A program made the translations under genes and the position numbers. A stretch of 8,641 nucleotides of DNA from Alphaproteobacteria bacterium (lineage in GTDB: Bacteria; Pseudomonadota; Alphaproteobacteria; Micavibrionales; UBA1664): assembly GCA_018969935.1 (NCBI GenBank), contig JAGWXJ010000077.1, positions 1-8,641 on the forward strand, in the 5' to 3' direction. Shown here one piece after another: positions 1 through 6,936 of the stretch. Position 1 is the stretch's first letter, and every line of letters starts with the position of its first letter. The notes under the pieces are model-generated. The model worked only from the letters and a program-made list of their open reading frames with translations, was not told where the DNA came from and ran no database searches.

Positions 1-762
1 CGGCACTTCAAAACCCCAAGCGGCCAGCGTATCGCGAATACCTTGCTGTGTACTGGCTATAGCCGCGCTGGCATACCCGATGGCATACCCGAAAAACTTG
101 AGCGTCCGCGTTGCGGTTACTTTGGCATCCAGCTGCCGCAAACTGCCAGCCGCCGCATTACGCGGGTTGGCAAACACCTGCTTGCCAGTACGTTCCTGCT
201 CGGCATTCAACGCCGTAAATGCGGCTTTGGTCATATACACTTCACCCCTGATATCCAGGCTGTCAGGCGCCCCTGCAGGCAATTCCTTGGGTATATCGGC
301 AATCGTAAGCACGTTCGCCGTAACATCTTCGCCTTCTTCACCGTCACCACGGGTCGCCGCTTGCGTAAGCTTGCCGCCTTCATAACGCAGGGATAGCGAG
401 AGGCCATCAATCTTCTGCTCGGCCAGAAGCCTTACAGGCACATCATCCCCAAGCCCTAAAAACCGCCGCACGCGGGCATAAAAATCGTCGACATCCTCGT
501 CACTGAAAACGTTGCCAAGCGAAAGCATGGGCACGCGGTGGCGCACCTTTTTAAACCCGCTGGCAGCCTTGGCCCCGACTTTGCGCGTGGGACTTTTGGC
601 ACTGGCAAACAGCGGGTTTTCGGCTTCCATAGCCTCAAGCTCGCGGCGCAGCGCATCATACTCTGCATCCGATATTTCAGGGTTATCCTGCTGGTGGTAC
701 AGCGCGTCATGCCGCTGGATTTCCTGCACCAGCCACGCGTAACGGTCTTTTTGCGCTGCCAT
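1..762 (-). CDS. ligA: NAD+-dependent DNA ligase LigA (N-terminal part, cut by window edge)
   Basis: Translating the minus strand from the ATG at 762 gives 254 residues with no stop before the window edge. This is roughly the first third of a LigA of about 670-700 residues. LigA seals nicks in DNA during replication and repair, using NAD+. Visible landmarks: the NMN-binding Ia region with Y22, H23, D32, Y35 and D36; the adenylation motif KIDG at 117-120, with K117 the AMP-accepting lysine; TRGDG at 137-141; RGEVYM at 172-177; and NPRNAAAGSLRQLD at 199-212. All expected N-terminal catalytic residues are intact. The OB-fold, zinc finger, HhH and BRCT domains lie beyond the window. The ATG shares one base with the recN stop codon (TGATG), and only a weak AGG lies upstream, so translation is probably coupled to recN. 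Family identity is essentially certain. Confidence 0.97.
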   Translation of the reverse strand, partial: MAAQKDRYAWLVQEIQRHDALYHQQDNPEISDAEYDALRRELEAMEAENPLFASAKSPTRKVGAKAASGFKKVRHRVPMLSLGNVFSDEDVDDFYARVRRFLGLGDDVPVRLLAEQKIDGLSLSLRYEGGKLTQAATRGDGEEGEDVTANVLTIADIPKELPAGAPDSLDIRGEVYMTKAAFTALNAEQERTGKQVFANPRNAAAGSLRQLDAKVTATRTLKFFGYAIGYASAAIASTQQGIRDTLAAWGFEVP

Positions 763-2432
763 CACGATGCCTGCTGCAAAAGTTTACCGGCAGCCGCGAG
801 AGCCTCTGGCGTTACGGTCGCGCCCGATATCATGCGTGCAATTTCCATCTGCCGTGGCTTGCCGGCGTCAAGCTTTTCAAGGCGCGTGCGCACAATGCCG
901 CGGTCATTGGCAGCTTTGCTCACAACCCAGTGGGCCCCTGCCCTTGCCGCCACCTGCGGGGAGTGCGTTACAACCAGCACCTGCCGCCCTGCCTTTGCAA
1001 GCCGTGCAAGCCGCTCGCCCACCGCATCGGCCGTGGCTCCGCCAAGCCCTGCATCCACTTCATCGAATACCAGCACAGGCACAGATGACGTACCTGCCAG
1101 CACAACCTTGATAGCCAGCATGAACCGTGAAAGCTCGCCGCCCGATGCGATTTTGTTGATAGCACCGGCCGCCGATCCGGGGTTGGTTGCAACTACAAAC
1201 TGCACATCATCCATCCCGTGCGGGCCCCATGCGCTTTCATCTAGCGCCGTTACCTGCGTTTCAAAACGCGCCTTATCAAGCTTCAGCGGTGGCAATTCCG
1301 TCATGACGAGTTTATCAAGTTTGGCGGCCGCCTTAACGCGCATATCCGATAGCGCTTGCGCGGCTACCTTATAGGTCTTGTAGGTTTCACCAACAGCGTG
1401 GTCAAGCTTGGCTAGCCGCCCGTCATCACCACGGATGGTAGCAAGCCTTTCCGAAATATCCGCCAGCACCTTCGGCAAATCGTCAGCGCGACACTGGTGC
1501 TTGCGCGCGGCTGCGCGCAAAGCGTGCAAACGGTCATCGACGGCTTCCAGCGTATCTGGCCCGCCTGCATCGGCATCAAACCATGTATCCAGTATGTCTG
1601 CAGCCGTACGGATTTCGCTCACGGCGCGGTCCAGCGCCTCGATGGCGGGATTAAGCCTGTCCCCTGCCTTGGCGGCCACACGGTCCAGTGTTTTCCATGC
1701 GCGGTTGATTTGGGGTATGGCGCCGCCATCCTCATCCATTAAACTCTTGGCCTCGGCAAAAGACGATGCGATTTGTTCACGCGCAGCCAATACAACACGG
1801 CGCTGCAAAAGCTGCTCTTCCTCGTTTTCTTGCGGGGCAAGTTCGGTCAGTTCTTCGCAGGCCGCTTGCCAGTATTCCTGATCACGCTTTGCGCTCGCTA
1901 TTTTTTCCAATAGCGCATCACGCTCGGCCTTCGCGTCCTTCCACGCGCGGTAGGCACTTTCCGTTTTGGCAACGTCGGCGCCCGCAAACTGGTCCAGCGT
2001 TTCGCGGTGTGTCTTGGGGTCCAGCAGGCCACGCGTTTCGAACTGGCCGTGGATATCGACAAGCATATCCCCCGCCTCGCGCAGCAGCGTAATGCTCACG
2101 GGCTGGTCATTAATGAACGCCTTGCTCCGCCCGTCATTGGTCAAAACGCGGCGGAAAATCAGGCCGTCATCAGCCTCGATATCGCGCTCTTTCAAAAACT
2201 TGAAAACGGGGTGTCTGGCAGGCAGCTCGAATGTTGCCGTAACGGATGCCTGTGTGGCCCCCTGCCGTACCAGCGTGGAATCCCCGCGCATGCCAAGCGC
2301 AAGGCCCATGGAATCAAGCAGGATGGATTTGCCCGCGCCTGTTTCGCCTGTCAGGGCGCAAAGCCCCGCACCGGCCTCGATATCGAGCGCCTCGATAAGC
2401 ACCACATCGCGAATCAGCAAGGACGTTAACAT
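762..2432 (-). CDS. recN: DNA repair protein RecN
   Basis: This encodes 556 residues, the usual RecN length. RecN is an SMC-like cytoplasmic ATPase that acts early in recombinational repair of double-strand breaks. Walker A is GETGAGKS at 29-36. The family signature DIHGQ is at 126-130, followed by FETRGLLDP instead of the E. coli-like HEHQ. The middle, about 155-390, is charged and helix-forming, matching the coiled-coil arms. The ABC signature SGGELSR is at 430-436, Walker B with catalytic glutamate (VLVFDEVD) at 453-460, and the switch histidine at H490 (VVTH). The start has an AGGA about 8 nt upstream. The gene follows bamD after 51 bp and overlaps the ligA start by one base. I see no LexA-type operator (GTTC-N7-GTTC) directly upstream, so SOS control at this position is not supported. 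Confidence 0.97.
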   Translation of the reverse strand: MLTSLLIRDVVLIEALDIEAGAGLCALTGETGAGKSILLDSMGLALGMRGDSTLVRQGATQASVTATFELPARHPVFKFLKERDIEADDGLIFRRVLTNDGRSKAFINDQPVSITLLREAGDMLVDIHGQFETRGLLDPKTHRETLDQFAGADVAKTESAYRAWKDAKAERDALLEKIASAKRDQEYWQAACEELTELAPQENEEEQLLQRRVVLAAREQIASSFAEAKSLMDEDGGAIPQINRAWKTLDRVAAKAGDRLNPAIEALDRAVSEIRTAADILDTWFDADAGGPDTLEAVDDRLHALRAAARKHQCRADDLPKVLADISERLATIRGDDGRLAKLDHAVGETYKTYKVAAQALSDMRVKAAAKLDKLVMTELPPLKLDKARFETQVTALDESAWGPHGMDDVQFVVATNPGSAAGAINKIASGGELSRFMLAIKVVLAGTSSVPVLVFDEVDAGLGGATADAVGERLARLAKAGRQVLVVTHSPQVAARAGAHWVVSKAANDRGIVRTRLEKLDAGKPRQMEIARMISGATVTPEALAAAGKLLQQAS

Positions 2433-2483
2433 AAACCGATTCCTAGCACAGAAATCAGGCCTTAAAACAGCGGTGAATCGCAG

Positions 2484-3311
2484 TTATTCAGGCTTTAGCA
2501 ACGCGTCGATGGTCTTGTCGGTAAAGCTGCGGTCATCCAGCAGTTTCTGGCGCTGCTCGGCATTCAGGATTTTGTAGGAATCCTCGTACCACGGGCTACC
2601 GGGATAGTTGTAGCCAAGCACGGCGGCCACGCGCGTGGCCTCATCAATCAGGCCAAGATGCATATAAGCCTCGACCAGCCTGTGAAGGGCCTCTGGCACG
2701 TGCGTCGTGGTCTGGTAGTCCTTGACCACAACCATAAAGCGCTTGATGGCAGCCGTATAATAGTTGCGCGTCAGGTAATAGCGCCCGATATCCATGTGCT
2801 TGCCGGCAAGGTGGTCCAGCGTAAGATCGCGCTTCAGCTTCGTATCGCGAGCGTATTTGCTTTCGGGGAATAGCTTGAGAAGCGTATTGAAGTTCTCAAG
2901 CGCATCGCTCGTCATATCCTGATCGCGTGTCACATCCGTAATCTGGTCATACGAACACAGGCCCTTCAGGTAGTACGCGTAATCGATATCCTTGTGGCCG
3001 GGGTGCAGGCGGATAAATTGCTCGAGCGCAATCGAAGCCTCGTCATAGCTGCTGGCTTTGTATAACGCGTACGCGCCCATCAGCTGCGCCTGCGTAGCCC
3101 ACTGCGAGTACGGGTGCTGACGGTCGACTTCAGCAAACAGCTTGGCAGCGGTTTTGTATTTGCTGTTGTCCAGCGCGTCCGCAGCCTCGTTGTAAATGGT
3201 TTCTACTGGGCGCTCGGCCGTGATTTTCGCATCTTCCTCTTTTTTACCGGAAGTACCGCAAGCCGCCAGCATAAGGGCCGAACAGCAACCAAGGATAAGA
3301 AACGCGCGCAT
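2484..3311 (-). CDS. bamD: Outer membrane assembly lipoprotein BamD
   Basis: The product has 275 residues, normal for BamD. BamD is the essential lipoprotein that, with BamA, inserts beta-barrel proteins into the outer membrane; it acts on the periplasmic face. A type II signal peptide covers residues 1-17, with lipobox LAAC and lipidated C18. The mature protein is made of tetratricopeptide-like helical pairs, roughly 35-65, 72-105, 112-150, 174-205 and 208-235. Family landmarks are HPYSQWATQAQLM at 66-78, DYAYYLKGL at 110-118 and the PEALHRLVEAYMHLGL stretch at 206-221. The start is supported by GGGA (minus strand, 3322-3319) 7 nt before the ATG. lpxC ends 40 bp upstream and recN begins 51 bp downstream, so cotranscription is likely. 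Older names are ComL and YfiO. Confidence 0.96.
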   Translation of the reverse strand: MRAFLILGCCSALMLAACGTSGKKEEDAKITAERPVETIYNEAADALDNSKYKTAAKLFAEVDRQHPYSQWATQAQLMGAYALYKASSYDEASIALEQFIRLHPGHKDIDYAYYLKGLCSYDQITDVTRDQDMTSDALENFNTLLKLFPESKYARDTKLKRDLTLDHLAGKHMDIGRYYLTRNYYTAAIKRFMVVVKDYQTTTHVPEALHRLVEAYMHLGLIDEATRVAAVLGYNYPGSPWYEDSYKILNAEQRQKLLDDRSFTDKTIDALLKPE

Positions 3312-3319
3312 GGAAAAAT

Positions 3320-3344
3320 CCCGCAGTTATTGACAATCAGCGGG
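3320..3344 (-). promoter_or_regulatory. Short hairpin overlapping the bamD ribosome binding site
   Basis: In the 40-bp lpxC-bamD gap the minus strand can form a 5-bp CCCGC/GCGGG stem (3340-3344 with 3320-3324) around a 15-nt loop. The downstream arm contains most of the GGGA that would serve as the bamD Shine-Dalgarno sequence, and it is followed by ATTTTTCC. It could mask the ribosome binding site or act as a weak internal attenuator. The stem is short, so this is tentative. Confidence 0.25.
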
Positions 3345-3351
3345 TAGATTA

Positions 3352-4419
3352 TCAGTAGGGTAAGGAGGCGTCTACTAGCGGTTTGCTAGGCTTTGCATCA
3401 GGCACAAGCGAGGGCGAACCGACAATACGCTCATAGGCCACGCCTTCGCCAAGGCGGTAAACCTCGCGCATCAGCATGTTGTTCATCTGGTGCCCGCCGT
3501 TGACGGATGTATAGGAGCCGATGATACGCTGATTGTTAAGGCCTTCGGTATCCCCCACAACATCAAGGCCTTTGTGCCATGCCGGTTCGTCCACGCGGTC
3601 GTTTTTGTAGCCGCTTTTATGGGGCTTGCCGTAATTGGCGGGGTCGGATGTCTTGTCACAGATAATCAGGACGTTATCTGGCGTACCCGAAACATCGGGC
3701 ATACGCTCTTTCAGCTTTTCAGCCAGCGTCAGCGTTGTAAGGGTGCGCGCAGGCGCCACATAGCGCATGAAGACGTCACGGTCGGCAAGGTCGAATTTCG
3801 CGCGGCGCTCGACAGTGCCAAGCTTGCCGTCTTCCTCGACACCCGGTACACGGATCGTGCAGTCAACGGTAAAGGTACCGCTATCGTTGGGGGCCAGCTC
3901 GACATAACGGTTGTTGCTGTCAGCCACGCGCACGGGGCGGATGATACGGATGAACTCGCGGTCGGCATCCTGCTGTACGATACCAGCTTTCTGGATGGCG
4001 TTCACAACCTCTTTGCAGCCACCGTCAAGCAACGGCAACTCGAAGCTGAAATCCGTGCCCGAACCCGAGCTACGGACAAAATAGATATTCGCGTTATCAA
4101 TGCCCATGCCGGCAAGGCCCGACAAAAAGTGCTCGGGCGTCTGGACGGTATGGCCAAGCTCGTTGGTCAGCAGTGTGTAACCAACGGAAGCCTTGTCATC
4201 AACGGACTGGTAATGCGCGCGTACTTTAAAACCGGTTGGCTGCGCCTTGAGCCAGTAACCGGGGCCGCTGGCCTCGGCGTATACAAAGTTGATACCCGAA
4301 TTGGGGGCAGCGGGGCCGATACAAACCATCACCTCGTCGCCCGTATAAAGGCCACGGCCCGTCAGAATATCCGTCGGTTCGGCAAGGGTATGTTGTTTGG
4401 TCGGTCGCGTAATAATCAT
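3352..4419 (-). CDS. lpxC: UDP-3-O-acyl-N-acetylglucosamine deacetylase LpxC (divergent)
   Basis: LpxC is the zinc deacetylase that performs the committed step of lipid A synthesis in the cytoplasm. From the ATG at 4419 the protein has 355 residues, about 50 longer than E. coli LpxC. Catalytic residues are all recognisable: E96-H97 in TPEHFLSGLAGMGIDN, T226 in PARTL, H282, D286 and D290 in WHKGLDVVGD, and H310 in GGHQMNN. The zinc ligands should be H97, H282 and D286. Aligned by eye with E. coli, about 18 extra residues precede the EH motif and about 26 lie between it and the HKxxD motif. The usual ARTFGF is ARTLTT, and MDGS is LDGG. I chose the ATG at 4419 because AAGAAG lies 8 nt upstream; an in-frame GTG at 4428 would overlap that purine tract. 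The position between ftsZ and bamD fits the alphaproteobacterial order. Confidence 0.92.
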   Translation of the reverse strand: MIITRPTKQHTLAEPTDILTGRGLYTGDEVMVCIGPAAPNSGINFVYAEASGPGYWLKAQPTGFKVRAHYQSVDDKASVGYTLLTNELGHTVQTPEHFLSGLAGMGIDNANIYFVRSSGSGTDFSFELPLLDGGCKEVVNAIQKAGIVQQDADREFIRIIRPVRVADSNNRYVELAPNDSGTFTVDCTIRVPGVEEDGKLGTVERRAKFDLADRDVFMRYVAPARTLTTLTLAEKLKERMPDVSGTPDNVLIICDKTSDPANYGKPHKSGYKNDRVDEPAWHKGLDVVGDTEGLNNQRIIGSYTSVNGGHQMNNMLMREVYRLGEGVAYERIVGSPSLVPDAKPSKPLVDASLPY

Positions 4420-4427
4420 CGGAATCA

Positions 4428-4436
4428 CTTCTTTCT
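4428..4436 (-). promoter_or_regulatory. Ribosome binding site deciding the lpxC start
   Basis: The minus strand reads AGAAAGAAG here, followed by an 8-nt spacer and ATG at 4419. The alternative in-frame GTG begins on the last base of this purine tract, leaving it no usable ribosome binding site. This favours the shorter protein by three residues. Confidence 0.5.
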
Positions 4437-4483
4437 ACGTTTATGGTAGGAAATCCGTTCGTAAAAGGTGAAATCACGCCCTG

Positions 4484-4512
4484 TTGCGCTATGTTACAGT
4501 CCATGCGATAAA
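4484..4512 (+). promoter_or_regulatory. Possible sigma70-type promoter for the I78-type lipoprotein gene
   Basis: TTGCGC (4484-4489) and GATAAA (4507-4512) are separated by 17 bp, just ahead of the plus-strand gene. Matches to TTGACA and TATAAT are 3/6 and 4/6, which is weak. Position is the main support: this gene is the only plus-strand gene and must have its own promoter in the 116-bp interval it shares with lpxC. I could not identify a convincing lpxC promoter on the opposite strand. Confidence 0.3.
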
Positions 4513-4535
4513 TGCTTTCACAAAGGAACACCTCC

Positions 4536-4841
4536 ATGAAACGCCTTGTTTTTACAGCCATTTGCTGCCTTTCTCTGGCATCCTGCGCCAGCGATACCGC
4601 AACATCCCGCAGCCTGTCGGAAATCCTGCAGGCCGAGCGCGGCCAGCAAAAAGTGGCAGAAGGCTGCAAAGTCCCCGCCGACATGGTTGGCAAACCCCAC
4701 ACCGAAATCCAAAAGCTGAAACTCACGGCCCCTGTGCGCGTGATTTTTCCGGGCGACCCCGTAGGCTCCGATAGCGTAGCCAACCGCCTCAATTTCAAGG
4801 TCGATAAAAAAGGCGTTATCACCGCCATTACATGCGGCTAA
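4536..4841 (+). CDS. Small lipoprotein with peptidase inhibitor I78-type domain
   Basis: This encodes 101 residues. The start at 4536 is favoured over an upstream in-frame ATG at 4512 because AAAGGA (4522-4527) lies 8 nt before it and a clean signal peptide begins there. A lipoprotein signal occupies 1-16 (MKRL, hydrophobic core, lipobox LASC), with lipidated C17; S19 and not aspartate follows at +2, so outer-membrane sorting is possible. A polar spacer spans 18-43. Residues 44-101 resemble the peptidase inhibitor I78 family: C44, VGKP at 51-54, PVRVIFPG at 66-73, RLNFKVD at 84-90, and a GVITAITCG ending with C100. Known I78 inhibitors of fungal origin are small serine protease inhibitors with one disulfide; C44-C100 could be the equivalent. 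The target protease is unknown. The gene is antiparallel to its neighbours and interrupts the usual ftsZ-lpxC junction. The domain call comes from recall of the family pattern, not a search. Confidence 0.85.
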   Translation: MKRLVFTAICCLSLASCASDTATSRSLSEILQAERGQQKVAEGCKVPADMVGKPHTEIQKLKLTAPVRVIFPGDPVGSDSVANRLNFKVDKKGVITAITCG

Positions 4842-4844
4842 CTT

Positions 4845-4871
4845 AAAGCATCGCTTTTAAAGCGATACTTT
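4845..4871. repeat. Near-perfect palindrome after the I78-type lipoprotein gene
   Basis: AAAG-C-ATCGCTTT-T-AAAGCGAT-A-CTTT forms an inverted repeat with one mismatch pair, starting 4 nt after the stop codon. The RNA stem could be 8 bp plus 4 bp around a minimal loop. No T-run follows on the plus strand, so it is not a classical terminator alone. It may help protect the 3' end or act with the stronger hairpin 30 nt downstream. Confidence 0.45.
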
Positions 4872-4895
4872 CAAGGTATCCCGTTGATAAGCAAT

Positions 4896-4928
4896 AAAAA
4901 AGGCGGCCTTTAGGGCCGCCCTTCTTTT
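4896..4928. terminator. Bidirectional rho-independent terminator between ftsZ and the lipoprotein gene
   Basis: GGCGGCC (4902-4908) pairs with GGCCGCC (4914-4920) around a 5-nt TTTAG loop. On the minus strand the stem is followed at once by TTTTTT, about 24 nt after the ftsZ stop. On the plus strand it is followed by CTTCTTTT, about 60 nt after the lipoprotein stop. It therefore can end both converging transcripts and would separate the fts genes from the lpxC-bamD-recN-ligA block. Confidence 0.88.
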
Positions 4929-4943
4929 ATATGGTTTAATCTT

Positions 4944-6785
4944 TTAGCTGATCTGGCGGCGAAGGAATGCCGGAATCTCCAAATCGGTCTGGCCGTTTTG
5001 GGTTTGCGCCTGAGGCTGTACCACGGGGGCCGGTGCCGGCTGGCGCTGCACATACATTTCAGGTTCCTGCTTGGGCTGGACCGATACGGCAGGCGTTACA
5101 CGGCGCGGTGCTGCAAAACCTGAGAAGATACCACCGCCAGACGATGCATCGCCTGAAGCGGAACCTGCTTTACCTTCATCTTCAGCTTCGTCACCTTCGG
5201 TAAAGATACTCGTGATTTTATCAAACAGCGAAGGCGCACGTTTTTTGGAACCGGGCACAGGCGGGTTGAGTTGCAAGCCTTTGGGTTGCGGAGCAACTTC
5301 AGGCATGAAAGCCGAGTCGTCTTCAATCATAGGCTGGCGCGAAGCTGCTTGCGCGGCAGTCGACGCCGTAAAGGTGCGCGCACCTTCTGGATCAACAGGA
5401 CGGGGCGGGATGAACGCACCGCCGTAACGCACACCGCGCGAAAGGTCAGCCGCCGTCGAAGCTTGCGCGGGTTGCGATTGTGCAATGCCAAGCTCCTGTT
5501 GCTGGTAACCGCCTCCCGTTTCGATACGGCGCATGGTTGCGCCCTCTTGTGCGTAAACAGGCTGCTGGGCAACCGCGGGGGCCGATACACGGGCCGTCAG
5601 CGGGGGCACAACAAGCTGCTGTTGCATGCCGGTGGCCGAACCATAAAGCCCTTCCATCGGGCCAGTGGGGGCTGTAGGGGCAGGCATTGCCATTTGCGGG
5701 GCATAGGCCTGCTGGGGCATCTGCATTTGCATCGGTGCAGGTTGCGATTGGATGGTTTGCGTACCTTGCGCAACCGTGTTGGACGGGCGCACAGGGCGGG
5801 CGCGGCGGCTTGATTCGCTTTCAATGCCGGTCGCCAGAACCGTAACGCGCATGACGCCTTGCAGTGTTTCATCAAACGTCGAACCGAAGATGATGTTCGC
5901 ATCGGCATCCACTTCATCGCGGATACGGTTGCAAGCCTCATCAACTTCAAACAGCGTCATATCAAAGCCGCCTGTGATGTTGATGATGACGCCCTTGGCG
6001 CCTTTCATCGAGATGTCATCAAGCAGCGGGTTGTTGATGGCGCGCTCGGCGGCCTCAACGGCGCGGCGGTCACCCGTGGCCTCGCCCGTGCCCATCATGG
6101 CCTTGCCCATTTCCATCATGGCCGTGCGCACGTCCGCAAAGTCGAGGTTGATAAGGCCGGGCATGACCATAAGGTCGGTCACGCCGCGTACACCGGATTG
6201 AAGAACGCTGTCAGCCAGCTTGAAGGCTTCGGCAAACGTCGTCTTCTCGTTGGCGATGCGGAACAGGTTTTGATTCGGGATAACGATCAGCGTATCCACG
6301 TACTGCTGCATCTCCTGAAGGCCGGCTTCCGCCATACGCATGCGGTGCGCGCCTTCAAAGTGGAATGGCTTGGTGACAACACCAACCGTCAGGATGCCGG
6401 CTTCCTTGGCAGCGCGGGCAATCACGGGTGCTGCGCCCGTGCCCGTACCGCCGCCCATACCGGCCGTGATGAAGACCATGTTCGCGCCCTCGATCTCGGA
6501 CATAATGGCTTCGATTGATTCTTCCGCTGCTGCGCGGCCGATTTCAGGTTTGGAACCTGCGCCAAGCCCCGATGTGATGCGCGTACCAAGCTGGATGCGC
6601 GATGACGCAAGCGAGTGCTTGAGCGCCTGTGCGTCCGTATTGCAGGTCAGGAAGCGCACCCCCTCCAGCTTGCTTGCAATCATGTTGTTGACGGCGTTGC
6701 AACCTGCGCCACCGACACCGACAACGGTGATCTGTGGGGCGAGGTCCCTGTCTTGTTCTGGCATTGAGGCGGTCAGGTTCAGCAT
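4944..6785 (-). CDS. ftsZ: Cell division GTPase FtsZ
   Basis: FtsZ is the tubulin-like GTPase that polymerises at midcell as the division ring. From the ATG at 6785 the protein has 613 residues, much longer than E. coli FtsZ (383) because of its linker. The N-terminus is MLNLTASMPEQ, followed by the nucleotide-binding GVGGAGCNAVNNM at 23-35, tubulin signature GGGTGTG at 111-117, and T7 loop NLDFAD at 213-218 with its catalytic acidic residues. The globular part ends near 322. A Q/P/A-rich linker of about 278 residues follows, holding ordered-looking islands at about 455-470 (GAFIPPRPVDPEGAR) and 513-529 (KKRAPSLFDKITSIF). The C-terminal peptide DLEIPAFLRRQ, at 601-611, is the docking site for FtsA and other partners. 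Start choice: AAGGA is 11 nt and AGGA 2 nt upstream, and the sequence matches alphaproteobacterial FtsZ N-termini. It ends at a strong terminator. Confidence 0.97.
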   Translation of the reverse strand: MLNLTASMPEQDRDLAPQITVVGVGGAGCNAVNNMIASKLEGVRFLTCNTDAQALKHSLASSRIQLGTRITSGLGAGSKPEIGRAAAEESIEAIMSEIEGANMVFITAGMGGGTGTGAAPVIARAAKEAGILTVGVVTKPFHFEGAHRMRMAEAGLQEMQQYVDTLIVIPNQNLFRIANEKTTFAEAFKLADSVLQSGVRGVTDLMVMPGLINLDFADVRTAMMEMGKAMMGTGEATGDRRAVEAAERAINNPLLDDISMKGAKGVIINITGGFDMTLFEVDEACNRIRDEVDADANIIFGSTFDETLQGVMRVTVLATGIESESSRRARPVRPSNTVAQGTQTIQSQPAPMQMQMPQQAYAPQMAMPAPTAPTGPMEGLYGSATGMQQQLVVPPLTARVSAPAVAQQPVYAQEGATMRRIETGGGYQQQELGIAQSQPAQASTAADLSRGVRYGGAFIPPRPVDPEGARTFTASTAAQAASRQPMIEDDSAFMPEVAPQPKGLQLNPPVPGSKKRAPSLFDKITSIFTEGDEAEDEGKAGSASGDASSGGGIFSGFAAPRRVTPAVSVQPKQEPEMYVQRQPAPAPVVQPQAQTQNGQTDLEIPAFLRRQIS

Positions 6786-6892
6786 GGTCCTGTATATCCT
6801 TGAGGGCGATGGTATCGCGGTTGTTTGGGTGCTTTGGGGCGGGTCGAGTGAAACCCGCCGCAACAAATCACTATTAAAAGTCTAAAGGTCGG

Positions 6893-6897
6893 GATTC
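6893..6897. promoter_or_regulatory. GANTC methylation site upstream of ftsZ
   Basis: GATTC fits GANTC, the site methylated by CcrM in many Alphaproteobacteria. It lies 108 bp upstream of the ftsZ ATG, in non-coding DNA. In Caulobacter, ftsZ transcription depends on CcrM methylation. GANTC also occurs in coding DNA in this window, so a role at this copy is inference. Confidence 0.35.
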
Positions 6898-6936
6898 AGA
6901 TGGCGCAAGTGTATTGGTAGCGAAATCACAGCTTCT

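Noticed and set aside
538..1374. 278-codon plus-strand open frame opposite recN
   Set aside because: It is antisense to a fully recognisable RecN, is rich in serine, alanine, arginine and proline, and matches no family I know. GC-rich coding DNA commonly opens such antisense frames.
2433..2483. LexA (SOS) operator upstream of recN
   Set aside because: No GTTC-N7-GTTC or close variant is present in the gap.
3490..4449. 319-codon plus-strand open frame opposite lpxC
   Set aside because: It is antisense to LpxC, which has all its catalytic motifs. There is no family resemblance and the composition looks like a shadow.
4512..4535. Eight extra residues on the I78-type lipoprotein from an upstream ATG
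   Set aside because: The AAAGGA ribosome binding site lies inside this extension and is spaced for the ATG at 4536, where the signal peptide begins.
4226..4828. 200-codon minus-strand open frame covering the lipoprotein gene and the lpxC start
   Set aside because: It overlaps two supported genes out of frame, has no recognisable domain, and would run through the divergent promoter region.
6786..6866. 27-residue N-terminal extension of FtsZ from a TTG codon
   Set aside because: The extension is not FtsZ-like, uses a rare start, and lies in the regulatory gap. The ATG at 6785 gives a typical alphaproteobacterial N-terminus.
6874..6889. CtrA-binding site (TTAA-N7-TTAA) before ftsZ
   Set aside because: TTAA occurs at 6874-6877, but the second half-site at the right spacing is absent, so I do not call it.
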